Source: Quercus robur
Taxonomy: Eukaryota > Streptophyta > Magnoliopsida > Fagales > Fagaceae
Assembly: GCF_932294415.1 (NCBI RefSeq)
Contig: NC_065537.1
Location: forward strand, 1,550,001 to 1,614,000
DNA: 64,000 nt
Reading direction: 5' to 3'
The position numbers were made by a program, and so were the translations under genes. The notes under the pieces were generated by a model. The model searched no databases, was not told the origin of the DNA, and worked only from the letters and a program-made list of their open reading frames with translations. Below are positions 1 to 10,957 of this stretch, in pieces. How positions within the stretch are numbered: the first letter of the stretch is position 1; the number at the start of each line of letters is the position of its first letter.

Positions 1-806
1 TCAAACAACTTCTGTAAATTTATTTCTTGTTTGTAATGTGATTAAAGTGGAAAAGATTTTGGGCGTAGAAGATTGCAGTTTATTCATCCAAGAATCGTTA
101 TTCTAAAAAAAATTTGAAAAGAAAGAACAAAATTATTTTATTTTATTTTAGTATATTAGATTTGTGAGATATTTTTTTTTTTTAATTTTAAAGCTTTTAG
201 GTAATTTAATTATATCTAATAATTAAACCGATGTGGCATGATATCATTGGGCCAATTAACATATGTGATAGACTTAGGCAACACTTAATGGACATATCAA
301 CACCAAACATAGAAAGAAGGGTTTTTTGTTTTTGTTTTGTTTTTTTTTTTTTTTTGTTTTTTGCCTCCTCAAAAATGATGCCTAACATTAGGGGAGCATA
401 TCAAGATTTTAAGATATAAATTAAAAATTATCCCAAAATTTAATAATTTATTTTTAGTAAAACTCCTTTTTTATCCCTATATTTAGGAGTTGTTTTCAAT
501 TTAATCCTTATACTTTGAAAAGTTTCTACTTGGTCATTGAGTAGTTCAAAATGTTTTAATTTCTGGAAAAAAAAGTATAAAAAAATATTTCAACATTTTA
601 AAAGTTCTGTGACATACATTGACATTAAATATATGCCTCAAGCCAGAATGAATTAGGGTGAGATTCAAAGTATATAGAACAGAAAATTATGAAATCACTA
701 ATTGAATCGCAAGTCTCATAATATTGAGTGAAGTAATCATACTTAGAAGAAGGATGCCATTGAAATCAACCTATAATGTCTTTAATTTTTCTTTTGTATG
801 ACAATT
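1..806. other. AT-rich intergenic DNA, no gene seen
   Basis: The stretch is rich in A/T homopolymer tracts, for example T runs near 170-185 and 340-356. Only short ORFs of about 60 codons occur, on both strands, and none resembles a known protein. I see no splice-like structure or RNA gene. Confidence 0.6.
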
Positions 807-811
807 AAAAT

Positions 812-1140
812 TGTAGGGTCACGTTTCGCAGCCCAAGCCCAAGATGTACGAGATCTTGGACCTGTGAGCCCTATACAATAAATTTGTAGAGAGTGTGTCA
901 AAAAGCTAGGCCTCAGTGCAATAATGGCAGCTTTTCTCTTAGATATTATTATTATTTCCCTTGTTATCTTCTGTTTTAATACTTTTCCTATTCCATGGAG
1001 TGACCCGGAGTGCCACTCTCAGTGATAGGCCGTTGGCTGAGGAGGGATTCTTCCCATGGCCGAGGAGGGGTTCTTTCTTGGACTGGGCCCTTGACCCAAC
1101 GTGTATATTGGTATGGGCTTCCCGGTCCGTTACCCCCACA
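812..1140. mobile_element. Solo LTR, 329 bp
   Basis: The segment starts with TGTAGGGTCACG and ends with GTTACCCCCACA, so it has the TG...CA ends of a long terminal repeat. It is flanked by a perfect 5-bp target duplication, AAAAT, at 807-811 and 1141-1145. The GC content is clearly above that of its surroundings. No primer-binding site, coding region or second LTR is present, so the simplest reading is a solo LTR left by recombination. The lineage cannot be told from the LTR alone. The roughly 110-codon ORF through it on the minus strand is incidental. Confidence 0.8.
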
Positions 1141-1145
1141 AAAAT

Positions 1146-1530
1146 AATTTGAACCTCACAACTAATAACATTGAGTAGTATAGATAAAGAATGTGCTTGA
1201 ATCAACCAAAATAGATCTCGAAAGAGCAAATTTATCCAACTGACCAATAAGGTATCTCCCACTCCACAGAGCCCATTGAACACCCAAACCTCACAACAAA
1301 AGGCAAATCAATCAAATCTACCAAAAGAAAAATTCATTAACATTCAAGATTGCATTAGGATTCAGAATTATCATAAACAGATGAAAACTATTAATGTCAA
1401 GTTATTTATATTTGGCCGGTAGCTTCATCACCTCCACTGCGAGGAATGCCACAAACACATCCATCTACCACGCCACCTAACATTAATGTTAACGTTCAGT
1501 TGGTTTAACTACAGTTAAACTAATCGTGAA
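1146..1530. other. Downstream flank of the kinase gene
   Basis: This lies 3' of the minus-strand kinase exon and probably holds its 3' UTR. No other feature is visible. Confidence 0.4.
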
Positions 1531-1537
1531 ATGAACA

Positions 1538-2973
1538 CTATTCAGCATCTAGATCCAAACATGCATCCAAGGCTCTTTGTAGGCTTTTTACAATCTCAGT
1601 CATTGAGGGGCGATTTAAACCTTCAGGACTTACACAATCTACTGCTAGGTACCCAACATATACCACTGCCTCTATTTCAAATGGGGTGGGTGGTGGTACT
1701 TTTGGGTCCAAAACCTTCTGAATTTCACCTTGGACGATGTATGGCGCTACAAAATCAACGACATTCCGTGGCACACCATTTTCATCCGAATGAATTGCGT
1801 TGTACCCGGACAACATTTCTAGCAATACTACTCCAAACCCGTACACATCACTTTTAGTGGTCAATTGTTGAAGCCTATAGTACTCAGGGTCCATGTAACC
1901 AACAGTGTCTGCCGCAAGAAGTGAAAGGGGTGACTCAGTGTCCATGGGGGCCTTCAAAGATAGGCCGAAATCAGTCACCTTGGCAGTCCATGTGGCATCT
2001 AATAATATGTTAGACGACTTGATATTGCAGTGTATGATTGGTGGAACTGCATATACATGCAGGTACTCAATGCCTCTAGCTATGTCTAGTGCCACTTTAA
2101 TCCGGGTAACCCATGACATTAGAGGAGTACTTGGAAGCTTATGAAGATGGTCATGAAGGATACCATTTCTCATGTAATCAAAGACCAATACATACTCATT
2201 ATCATCCTCACAAAATCCCAATAAGCGAACAAGATTCTTGTGACTAAGGCGGGACAAAGCTTCCAATTCACTTAGGAAATCATTGTCATGGTACTCGCAA
2301 TCGTTCACATATGATTCATATGGTTTAGACTTTGAAATTTCAGCTCGCTTAATAGCCACTACTCCGCCATCATTTAAAGTGGCCCGGTAGACTGAGCCAA
2401 AGCTACCTGTTCCAATCTTGTGATCTTCTGAGAAGTGGTTGGTGGCTTCAAGTAGCATTTGCAAAGGAAATTCTTTCTTACCCACAATTCCTATCAAGTC
2501 TTTGAAGCTTGTTGTTAGGAGTGTGCGTCTAGGAATTATCTGAGTTGTCTTATCATTTTTGGAATTGTTTGTTCGTGACTTGGCAGTGGAAAAGAATGAC
2601 AGAATGGATTTTTTTTTGGAATGAGAGAATTTTGGAGGTGCTCCATTAGATTCTGCACTATTACTGCTCTTCCACTTACGAAACTCAAACAAGTCTTTGA
2701 AGGTAACTTTTCGGATTGGGTGTATGGGGCTTTCAGAATTACTACTGTCTGATTGAGACCTAGCTGGTGGGAAGGATGACATTATGGAATTGGAATAAGG
2801 AGCTAATTTTGGAGGTATTTCGTTGGATTCTGAACTAGCATCAGTTTCAGTGTCAGAGTGGTAGGCTGGGAAGAGTGATGCAATGGAAAGCTGCCTAGGG
2901 AAGTTTGGAATAAAGTTTGCTGTTGCATTCCTTTTCCAACTGCAAGGGTCTGAGCTGTTGTTGGCAACAAATT
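1538..2973 (-). CDS. CCR4-like receptor-like protein kinase, last exon, catalytic Asp missing
   Basis: This open exon encodes a low-complexity Ser-rich cytoplasmic segment followed by a complete Ser/Thr/Tyr kinase fold resembling the plant CRINKLY4-related (CCR4) group. Visible motifs are a Gly-rich loop GTGSFGSVY, the ATP-binding lysine in VAIKR, TDFG, the MDPEYY activation-segment end and the closing RPSM helix. The catalytic loop reads IIHCNIKSSN instead of HRDxKxxN: the catalytic Asp is Asn (codon at 2024-2026) and the preceding Arg is Cys. DFG and the ATP lysine remain, so ATP binding is plausible but phosphotransfer is doubtful. A consensus acceptor (CAG at 2974-2976) precedes the first conserved residues, so the exon starts at 2973 and upstream exons carrying the extracellular and membrane parts should exist. 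I could not place them. Two related segments of about 55 residues, each ending in a TFKDL/SFKDL motif, precede the kinase and look like an internal duplication. Confidence 0.8.
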
Positions 2974-2997
2974 CTGTAACCAAAAATATCAAAATAT

Positions 2998-3265
2998 GAT
3001 AAGAAAATATCTAATTCTCATTTAATTAGCAAAAGAAGTTAAAACTTTGTTTTTATAATCTAAAAACAGAGTAATCAAACTGGTCAAACTGGTTACAGTG
3101 TAACCAATAAGCATGTGGCAAACACTACAATTACTAAATAACAAAAAGTGTACACCATATGACCTGTAGCATAGGAAACTATAAAAATTAAACTACTTTC
3201 GTTTATGCAGACTGTACAAGAAATTCAGAAGAATGCTTACTGCTTTGTTTCAATTCTTTGACACT
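2998..3265. repeat. Diverged direct repeat, copy 1 (partner 5221-5453)
   Basis: This stretch just upstream of the kinase exon (probable intron) aligns by eye with 5221-5453 in the same orientation. Shared blocks include the AAGAAAATATCTAATT start, GAGTAATCAAA-like, ACCTGTAGCATA and GAATGCTT(A/G)CT motifs. The rest has diverged with small indels. The two copies bracket the copia gag ORF. They lack TG...CA ends, so they are more likely a duplicated piece of the kinase intron than LTRs. Confidence 0.6.
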
Positions 3266-3810
3266 CACCCTCATGATGGAGTATGGGAGCATAGATTTGA
3301 TCACAACCATCTTAGAGAAAAGCGATGAATATACCAACATGAAGTAGCTTTATATTATAGTCCCAGCTTGTACCTTGTCCCTCATGGCAATCTATTTCTA
3401 TCTGTTTAATTTATTCATGAAAAACTGGATTGAATCCATATGAAGGGCTCCCAGATAGTCACTTAATAACAAAGTTGGTTGAGAAGGAGAGACATTGTGG
3501 TGCGAACACCAGAATTTTGATCAGATCATTGCATTTATTGTGATTATAGTATTTATTTCTGATTTCAGCATTTTCAGTTATTTCTTTAAAAAAATAATAA
3601 TAATAATAAGAAATTCGTAAATCATTGGCAAAACATATATACTATCATCTTCTTGCAAAGAAATTAATTAAAAAAAAAAAAAAAAAACCTAATATCAATT
3701 ATCTCAAGAGAAGATTAAGAGCATCCATATCAACTCATACAATAGTTTCTGTCTATTTTTAGCACAAGAACTTACTGTTTTTATTTTACTTACCCACTTT
3801 TCAAAAACTC
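3266..3810. other. AT-rich spacer between kinase exon and copia gag
   Basis: It contains an A tract at about 3668-3687 and an (ATA)n-like stretch near 3590-3610. One or more upstream exons of the kinase gene could lie here on the minus strand, but I could not make an exon join in frame. Nothing else is recognisable. Confidence 0.4.
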
Positions 3811-5169
3811 TCACATCAAATTATATATTCCAAACTCTATTTCATTAAAATATCTAATAGATTCTATGTGAGTTACCATAGCCATTTCACCATTTGGTAG
3901 TTCCTCAACATAATGCTTAACAAATGTGATTATGATAAGTAGAGTAATAGAACGTACATTGTGATTTGTAGCCCTAGCATCCATAACACAAGTATTAACC
4001 ACTATTTCAGAACATATCAAATGCCTCAATTCGCAACTGAAATAAGGACTATGACAGTTCTGCCAAAAAGGAAAATTACCTGCCATAAAAGTGGACTGAG
4101 TGGCTGGCTGAGTTACATTGTTGGCCATGTGAACTTCATTATTAGCAAAATCAAAATTGCCTGACTGAATTTGAGTTCCCAACATAGCCAAGGATTGTTG
4201 GCATTTCTCTTGAGTGAATGAAAATGAAGTAGAGGCAGAAGTAGAATTCTTTTCAACTTGTTCATCTTGAAGATTGACTTGGTGTACCACAGTGGACTTC
4301 TTTCCCTTTGGCTTGAAGCTAGGAGGGTAGCCATAGATATTGTAACACTTCTCAACAGTGTGACCCATCACTCCACAGTGATTGCAGGTGGAATTGTTTT
4401 TCCCCTTAGAGTTCTTGTTATTGTTGTTTCCTGCAAGATCTAAATTTTTTTCCACACTGCATTCCCTTTCTTCTTGAATCAATAAAGAGTACAGTTCATT
4501 GATGGATGGGAGAGGATCCATCAACAGAATTTGTGCGCTAACTTGAGAACAGGATTCATTAAGACCCATTAAGAATTGCATCACTAAATCTTGATGTTGA
4601 AGATCACTGAGTTTTTGACCTAAGTTGCACGTGCAAGATCCACAAGAACACACTGGAAAAGGTCGAACACTTTGCAATTCATCCCATAAAACCTTCAATT
4701 GAGTGAAATATGAAGTCATTGATGATTTTCCTTGAGTAATACCAACAATATCCTTCTGTAATTGAAAAATCTGTGGTCCATTTCCTTGTGAAAGTCTCTC
4801 CTTCAGATTGTTCCAGATTTCAAGAGCAGTGTCCCTATAGATTATACTTGTAGCAATTTCTTGAGAAACAGAATTGAGGATCCATGAAGCAACCATTTTG
4901 TTGCAGCGAATCCAAGCTTGAATTGTTGATGGTGTTTTGACCATTGGAGATGAGAGAGTGAATGTGCCATCAATAAACCCCAACTTGTTCTTGGCAATCA
5001 ATGCCATTCGCATTGATCTCGCCCAAGTTGGGTAATTCTCTCCCATGAGAGGTTGATACACAAGCATAGCACCAGGGCTTTCTTCATGGTGCAGGTACAG
5101 AGGATTTGATGGATCATCCAAGATGGATGAGCTTCGAGAAGAGGATGAAGAAGTTGAAGTTGAAGCCAT
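3811..5169 (-). CDS. Orphan Ty1/copia Gag with protease remnant
   Basis: The uninterrupted ORF of 452 codons starts at ATG 5169; the longer reading from 5223 would need a TTG start. It has the plant copia Gag layout: an N-terminal Ser-rich tail, the DDPSNPLYLHHEESPG and NYPTWARSMRMAL core, a UBN2-like middle, and a CCHC zinc knuckle (CNHCGVMGHTVEKC) at about residues 265-280. The C-terminal part shows a decayed aspartic protease: DARATNH stands where DSGATNH is expected, followed by LPNGEMAMVTHIESI. No integrase, reverse transcriptase, primer-binding site or LTR is visible. It therefore looks like a truncated element whose gag frame has stayed open. Gag forms the virus-like particle in complete elements. 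The flanks carry a diverged direct repeat (2998-3265 and 5221-5453). Confidence 0.8.
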   Translation of the reverse strand: MASTSTSSSSSRSSSILDDPSNPLYLHHEESPGAMLVYQPLMGENYPTWARSMRMALIAKNKLGFIDGTFTLSSPMVKTPSTIQAWIRCNKMVASWILNSVSQEIATSIIYRDTALEIWNNLKERLSQGNGPQIFQLQKDIVGITQGKSSMTSYFTQLKVLWDELQSVRPFPVCSCGSCTCNLGQKLSDLQHQDLVMQFLMGLNESCSQVSAQILLMDPLPSINELYSLLIQEERECSVEKNLDLAGNNNNKNSKGKNNSTCNHCGVMGHTVEKCYNIYGYPPSFKPKGKKSTVVHQVNLQDEQVEKNSTSASTSFSFTQEKCQQSLAMLGTQIQSGNFDFANNEVHMANNVTQPATQSTFMAGNFPFWQNCHSPYFSCELRHLICSEIVVNTCVMDARATNHNVRSITLLIIITFVKHYVEELPNGEMAMVTHIESIRYFNEIEFGIYNLM

Positions 5170-5220
5170 TGAAATGGAAGTGTTTTCAGCTTGCTGCTCT
5201 AACAATATATAGTTATCCGA

Positions 5221-5453
5221 CAAGAAAATATCTAATTTTCATAAATTAGGAAAACAAGTTATAATCTTTTTTTATACTCTAAGAACAAAGTAATCAAATT
5301 GGTTAATTACAATACAACAGCTGTTCGACCTGTAGCATATGACAGAATTGACAAGCACGATAACTAGTTACTAACAAAAACATACAAATCTGTAACAATT
5401 AAACTATTGTTTTTTTAGTAGAATGCTTGCTTTTGTTTCAAATCTTTAACAAA
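5221..5453. repeat. Diverged direct repeat, copy 2 (partner 2998-3265)
   Basis: This is the second copy of the segment upstream of the kinase exon, and it abuts the copia gag reading frame. It is similar enough for homology (shared AAGAAAATATCTAATT and ACCTGTAGCATA) but carries many substitutions and short gaps. Confidence 0.6.
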
Positions 5454-6156
5454 AAAATTACGAATACAAAACCATAAATTGCAATTACATATTTAGATGC
5501 TAAAATTCTTTGAAGCTTACTTGTATCAATTTAGTGCTTCTGCATATTGATCCAGGACAAAAAATTCTGGGAGATTGACATAATTGAATTGGTAGAGAGA
5601 GAGAGAGAGAGAGAGAGACAGTTTGAAAGAATTGCGATTCAAAATGGTGTGTTGGTATTCATAAGTTATAACCATTTGAAAGTTTTAGCAAAGATATGCT
5701 TTCTACTTTCTCACGCACTCTAGAAGAAATAAAAGAAAGAAGAGGAAGTTCGAGGAAGTTCCTCCTCCGCTGGACAATGTTATTTCTCAAGTCTTTTTGT
5801 CCAAGATTCGTTTAGTCCTCCAATTCCATGTCTAACACGTGTATGGATAAAAAAACTTAAATTTAACACCTTGGATTATATTTTTTTATTATATTATCTA
5901 TGTTTGTAAAATTTTTAAAAAATTAAAGATCAATAGTTATGTCATTAATAAATTTTTTTTTAATTTAAAAAAATCAATAAATTGTTTAAATTGCAATTTT
6001 TTGTAGTTAAAAATTATACATAAAATATAATTATAGATTATATAGTAAATAATTTCTGATTGGTACAAAATTTGACATGTATATTAAGAACGTAAAAAAT
6101 ATACAATTCAATTGTTAGATTTTCGAAATATGTAATAATACTAATGATATTAATAA

Positions 6157-6191
<35 letters not shown>

Positions 6192-8003
6192 AAGTTGGTT
6201 ATTAGGCTGGGTCACCCAACCTGATTAGAATCTAATCAATATTTATTTAGTATTTGTTTACCGTGAGTATCCAAAATGAAGTGGAACAATGTATATGTTC
6301 ATTATCTCACCTTTTATGAATAGGTGTAACTGTTTCTATAAATAGATGTCCCTCATTTCATTTTAATTATTTTTTTTTTCATGCATGGAGTCATATTCTG
6401 AGAAAGGGAGACACGAATACGATTATGCAATGGTGGTTTTTGGAATTTTTTTTAGAGTGGTCACTAAGAAATTTAAATTATCGCAATATTTTTATTTGTA
6501 CCATTTTTTTAAAGAAAAATGAAATTAGAAATTATTTTTATTGAATAGGTTGAACGAGTTACAAATTTTATCTTTTTGTTTTATAATAGGCTTTTTGTTG
6601 AATAATTTTTTCATTTGTTGTTGTTTGGCAAGGGCGATGCCACCTTATGGCCAGGTTGGTCCCAAGACCACCCTTACCTTTAAAAAAAAAAAATTATACA
6701 TAATAATTTAAAATTTTATATTTATCTACCTTCAAAAAAAATTTTGGGAACACCTTGAATTTTTTTTATACCAATAAAATTAAATTTTGGTCCATAATTT
6801 GAGCAACTTAACAATATATTAGGGTCTTTCAAGAAAAAAAAACCACATGCTTTTATATTCTTTTAAGTCTATACTATGGCTTAACTTTTAGTTTTTGTTT
6901 TACCTGACACACTGTCATTGTACGACTACTTTTCTCAAAAATATTATAATATATATTATACAGCTAATTAGTCAAAGTCACGTAAATTTAGTTTTTTTAA
7001 TTGTACAACTAATTTTCTTTTTTCTTTTTCCGATAATTCTGATTAGAAAAAAATAGTAGTTTTAGTTAATTAAGTGAATAAACTTAAAAAGTTACTTAAT
7101 TTTTATATAACATCAATTAATTCATTATATATATATATATAATAAACTTTTTATTTTTATGATTATAATTAAACCTGTGATCGTCCATTCTAAGGAAATT
7201 TGATTAAATTTACACGAAAAGTGTCACTAAATATTATGTTTTTACATTTTTCTATCATATTATTAGTAATAAATTTATTATATTTTTATTTATATAATTT
7301 AAAATTTTATTAATTATATTATTTATGACGTCACCGTTTCGACCATTGGTCGAATCTCGGTCCGACCAAAAAACCACGGAAAAAACCCCAAAAAAAAAAA
7401 AAAAAACTTGAACGAAAATCTGGAAAAAAAAATTATAATAAAACCACTAACAAGGCTTAAACCAAATGCCAATAGAAAAGCCCAGTACAAGATCAATCTC
7501 ATATTAGACTAAGACTATCGCTACTCCAACACCAACACGATTACGTTTTTAATTCAACAAATAATTTTTTTTTAAAAATCCTCAATGCCTCGTGGATTCA
7601 CAAGTCATTAAACAATTTAAACTAAAACTAAATCAAACCTAAAGGCAAAAAGAAAATAGGAAACTCACTTACTCTCCCTAGCCATTGCTGTCCATCCCTG
7701 TTCAGCAACACTAACAACAACCACAATTGAACTCCACAAGTTTTATGTTATAAAACTTTATGTATTTGCGTGTTTTTTTATTGTTGTTGTCAATATATAA
7801 ATTTTTCTTTTTATTAGATTGTGTAATTTATATTTCTTGAGGAATACCCTAGAAAAAATTCCTAGAGCCGCTACTGTTGTTTGGTCTTGTCTTGTTTTTG
7901 TTTGATTTATGTTTGTTGTTATTTTTGCTTATATTTATTGTTGTTATTTAAGCTTTAAAAAAAGTAGGGATTAAGAATTATTTTTGGAGGCAAAATTAAT
8001 TTT
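5454..8003. other. AT-rich intergenic DNA with microsatellites
   Basis: No coding region is recognisable. Low-complexity tracts include (GA)n at 5594-5618, (AT)n at 6160-6187 and a shorter (AT)n at about 7125-7141. The remainder is A/T-rich with several homopolymer runs. Confidence 0.5.
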
Positions 8004-8177
8004 GGAGTAATGCTACATCCACGGTATTTTTACAATAAATCTTATACAAAAAGCTGTTATTGGTGGGTAAAAAAATAATATTAGTATTTGGCCCAAATTA
8101 AAATTAATAATAGCTTACTACATTAAATTTGTTGTAAAATTATTCTGAAAATGTTATGAATGTAGTAGCACTACTCT
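8004..8177. mobile_element. Fold-back MITE, about 174 bp
   Basis: The left end reads GAGTAATGCTAC and the right end, on the complementary strand, reads GAGTAGTGCTAC. Similarity continues inward (TTTTTACAATAAAT against TTTTACAACAAATT), forming an imperfect fold-back. There is no coding capacity. The layout fits a non-autonomous miniature inverted-repeat element. The superfamily was not determined. Confidence 0.65.
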
Positions 8178-8302
8178 TATATTTGTTGAACCCAAATTTT
8201 TGTAATTCTCAAGTTAGGGTGTTCAAAATTTTTATTAGAGTAGTTACAATAAGTTAGTTTAGCATATAATATGTTTTTGACAAGTGTATATATACATTTT
8301 TT

Positions 8303-8340
8303 TGCAAGTTAGGGTGGTTCTGTGACCACCCTAACTTGCA
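8303..8340. repeat. Perfect 16-bp inverted repeat with 6-bp loop
   Basis: The arms at 8303-8318 (TGCAAGTTAGGGTGGT) and 8325-8340 are exact reverse complements around the loop TCTGTG. The right arm also starts a 52-bp direct duplication. Confidence 0.85.
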
Positions 8341-8436
8341 TGTAGAGTCGCCACTGCGATTATGTTCGATATGCATGGAACCCTAACTTGCGTTTAGAGC
8401 CACCACTACGATTATGTTCGATATGCATGGAGATTG
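8329..8436. repeat. 52-bp direct tandem duplication
   Basis: Two copies begin CCCTAACTTGC at 8329 and 8381, and both contain ACGATTATGTTCGATATGCATGG or a one-base variant of it. A T tract of about 30 bases follows the second copy. Confidence 0.8.
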
Positions 8437-8857
8437 TAGTTTTTTTTTTTTTTTTTTTTTTTTTTTTGCATGTTGTTAATCATTGTATTTTAGGAGGTAG
8501 ATGTCCTATCCATGAGTCCCAAAGCACCCTTCATGAAATAACGTGAGGGTGCGTAGGGAGATTAAACTTTCTAAATATGTTACTAATGATGAAATAAGTA
8601 AAGTAGGGAAATAAAAAGGACACGATTGACGAAATCCCACAAATTACGTCAATTTGGCATTTTAGAAAGAAGGAATAACTAGCAATCACTTAAATGGGGT
8701 TTTAAATATTACTAATTAATTTGCCTTTAAAAAAATCGATTTAACTATAAAATCAAATGAATAGTAAATAGCCTATAATAGAAACATATAATTTTTTAAA
8801 AGAAAAAATCATTTTTTATATACAAGATAGAAATTTTATTTTTGCCTAATTCAAGTG

Positions 8858-8879
<22 letters not shown>

Positions 8880-8889
<10 letters not shown>

Positions 8890-9105
8890 AAGCTCTTTCC
8901 TAAGAGATTTGAATCTCACCCCTTACCCTCCACACCCCATAAGCACTTATACCTATGGAGTGAACAACACATGTGGTGATAATAGAAATATATGGTTAAT
9001 CATAGTAATAGATTATATTATAATCACTTACCTTTTAAAGTAATTTAAAAGTAGTAACTAATATTTTGATTACATCTTTTCTAAGATTTTTTTTTTTTTT
9101 TTTTA
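8880..9105. repeat. Dispersed repeat, copy 1 (partner 14232-14475)
   Basis: The segment begins with GAAGCTCT(T/C)TCCTAAGAGATTTGAATC and ends AACATCTTTTCTAAGA followed by a long T tract. The same ordered blocks recur at 14232-14475 in the same orientation. The AGATTTGAATC block is weakly like a tRNA-type box B, which would suit a SINE, but the terminal tract is T rather than A on this strand. The class is left open. An (AT)n(GT)n microsatellite at about 8859-8889 precedes it. Confidence 0.65.
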
Positions 9106-9580
9106 AAACAAGGAATAAGGTTTGTACTAAATCAGGAATATATTTCCTTCTTGAGTGCATTGCTGCCATTAAGGAATCTTTCCCTTGGGTTCTCAAATGA
9201 GTTGCCAATCCTCAAGACACAGGGAAGTATGAAAAATGCCCCATGTATTGCACCTTGCTCCAGAAGTTATAAAGATTGATTTGCAAACCCTTTATCCCGT
9301 GGCCCATATCATCTACAATATAGTGAGCCAAAAAACCTTTTTTTTTTTTTTTTCATCACATGGTTTTGGGAGTTAATCGAAGACAAGAATTAGTCCCCTT
9401 TTCTTTGGGCTTTTATGTTTTAAATCCGACCCACTATGAAATGAAAGCCCACCAGTGAGGACTTGCATGGCTAGCGAACAGCATTGGATTGGGAGGGTAG
9501 GCGCTGTGTGTGTTTTTTTATTCAACTAGCCGCCGCCTTTTGTTTACCTCCCTCTCTAGGGTTCTAGTGATAACCCTTCT
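9106..9580. promoter_or_regulatory. Upstream region of the polyamine transporter gene
   Basis: This non-coding flank lies immediately 5' of the TATA box at 9581. It contains a T tract near 9338-9352 and a somewhat GC-richer proximal part near 9440-9560 with pyrimidine-rich CCTCCCTCTCTAGGG. I identify no specific transcription-factor site with confidence. Confidence 0.35.
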
Positions 9581-9590
9581 CTATAAAATA
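9581..9590 (+). promoter_or_regulatory. TATA box of the polyamine transporter gene
   Basis: CTATAAAATA precedes a leader with CT-rich stretches and consensus splice sites that leads to the transporter start at 10958. Transcription would be expected to begin about 30 bp downstream, near 9615. Confidence 0.6.
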
Positions 9591-9614
9591 AAAGAGACCT
9601 GTTAGCCCACGGTT

Positions 9615-10957
9615 AGAGCAAAATTGTTAAGGGGCAGACTTTGCTGCTGCTACAGGTGATTTTTTTTTTTTTTTTCTTTTTTCTCTGTGTGTTTGCCTTC
9701 TTCTTCTTAGAATAATGTGCTTAATTTCTTTAATCCTTCTTCTACTTCTCTACTCAGATATAGCTTTGTTCTTATTTTCTTTTCTTTGAGCATGATGTTG
9801 ATCTCTTTCTTTTTTATTCGTTAGCTTAGAAGAGAACAAGCTGCTCTGCTCTGCTCGATCGTGTAGTCATCAAGTAGAAGAAATTTGAGTTGAAAGGTAT
9901 TGAGCATCGAAATTCTCCTCGCTGTCTGCTTCTTTCAACGCATGATTTCCCGCTATAAATCCCTCTGTGTCTTTTTGCTGTTGTTTCTAATAATATACTA
10001 TATTACTCGAACGCATTCTTCCCCCTTTTTTTTAATGGCTGAAAGTCAATGCCGCTTCTAACAATAAATAAACCATGAACACTAAAAAGATTTTTTTTTT
10101 TTTTTTTTTAAAAGATATAATATAATTTGAACACTAAAAAGATTTTAAAAAGAAGACATAATATAATGGGAAAAATACTAGTAGACACTAGTGTACATGC
10201 ATAAGGGTAAGTGCACTGTGCAACTGTACATTAGTTGAGGAATATGAGAATTTTATATTCTTCTCTGTCGTTCTTTCTCACCCTCTGACACAAACACACA
10301 CAATGAGACGGTGTGAGCGAGATGTGAGAGCTGAGGTGAGGTGTAGCGTAATATGACCTAGGCCTTGAATTCAAGGTTTGATACTGAAATGGCGCAGGTT
10401 ATCTGCTCTAAACATAAGGAATTGCATTTCTTTCATGGTTCATTGGATTTCTGATCTTTCTATTCTCTTGTCTATTCTTAATTTTACCTTTCTTTTCTTT
10501 TCTTTTAATTGCTCAAACATGTCTAACTCTTCATTTTACATATTTCTAATAAACCCTTGGAAATGTTTCAGATATCTTACTCCTTGCTTTATTTTATTCC
10601 AAATTTGCAAGTGGCCAATATCTTTATTATTATTATTATTATTATTATTTGTGCGGTAAGTTACTAATGTGTAATTCCTTCCCAATGGTTATATTTACTT
10701 GGAATCTCATAAAACTCATCTGTTATTTTGTTGCATATTATATGTTTACCTTGAGAATTACTTGGTGGCAGAATGAAAGTTTTTTTTTTACTATTCACTT
10801 GTGAGAGATTACGCTTTAAGTGTGTTTTTGTGAGTATGCATGTTTTAAATAAAATAAAATAAAATTTTATATGAGAGAAAACCCTATGTTTATCTTGTTG
10901 ACAACATAATGTATGCAGAAATTGAAGAACACAGCAAACTAGCAAGCATTTGGTGCA
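9615..10957 (+). other. Transporter 5' leader with about 1-kb intron
   Basis: A donor at 9897 (AAG|GTATTG) and an acceptor at 10917-10918 (TATGCAG|AAATTG) define a likely 5'-UTR intron of 1022 bp. A second possible donor at 9656 (CAG|GTGATT) with an acceptor at 9828-9829 (TTAG|AAGAG) suggests alternative removal of an internal segment. If that segment is kept, the leader carries a 24-codon upstream ORF (9715-9789). The intron has long T tracts and an (ATT)n run near 10623-10648. All splice assignments are inference from consensus. Confidence 0.5.

Noticed and set aside
939-1283. 114-codon minus-strand ORF
   Set aside because: It crosses the solo LTR (812-1140) and its TSD and matches no protein family. 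It is a by-product of the GC-richer LTR.
2998-5453. The paired 230-270-bp segments as LTRs of the copia gag element
   Set aside because: They lack TG...CA ends, TSDs and a PBS or PPT next to them, and divergence begins at the kinase intron boundary.
10378-10659. 93-codon plus-strand ORF upstream of the transporter
   Set aside because: It lies inside the inferred 5'-UTR intron and consists of AT-rich, low-complexity Phe/Leu/Ser sequence.
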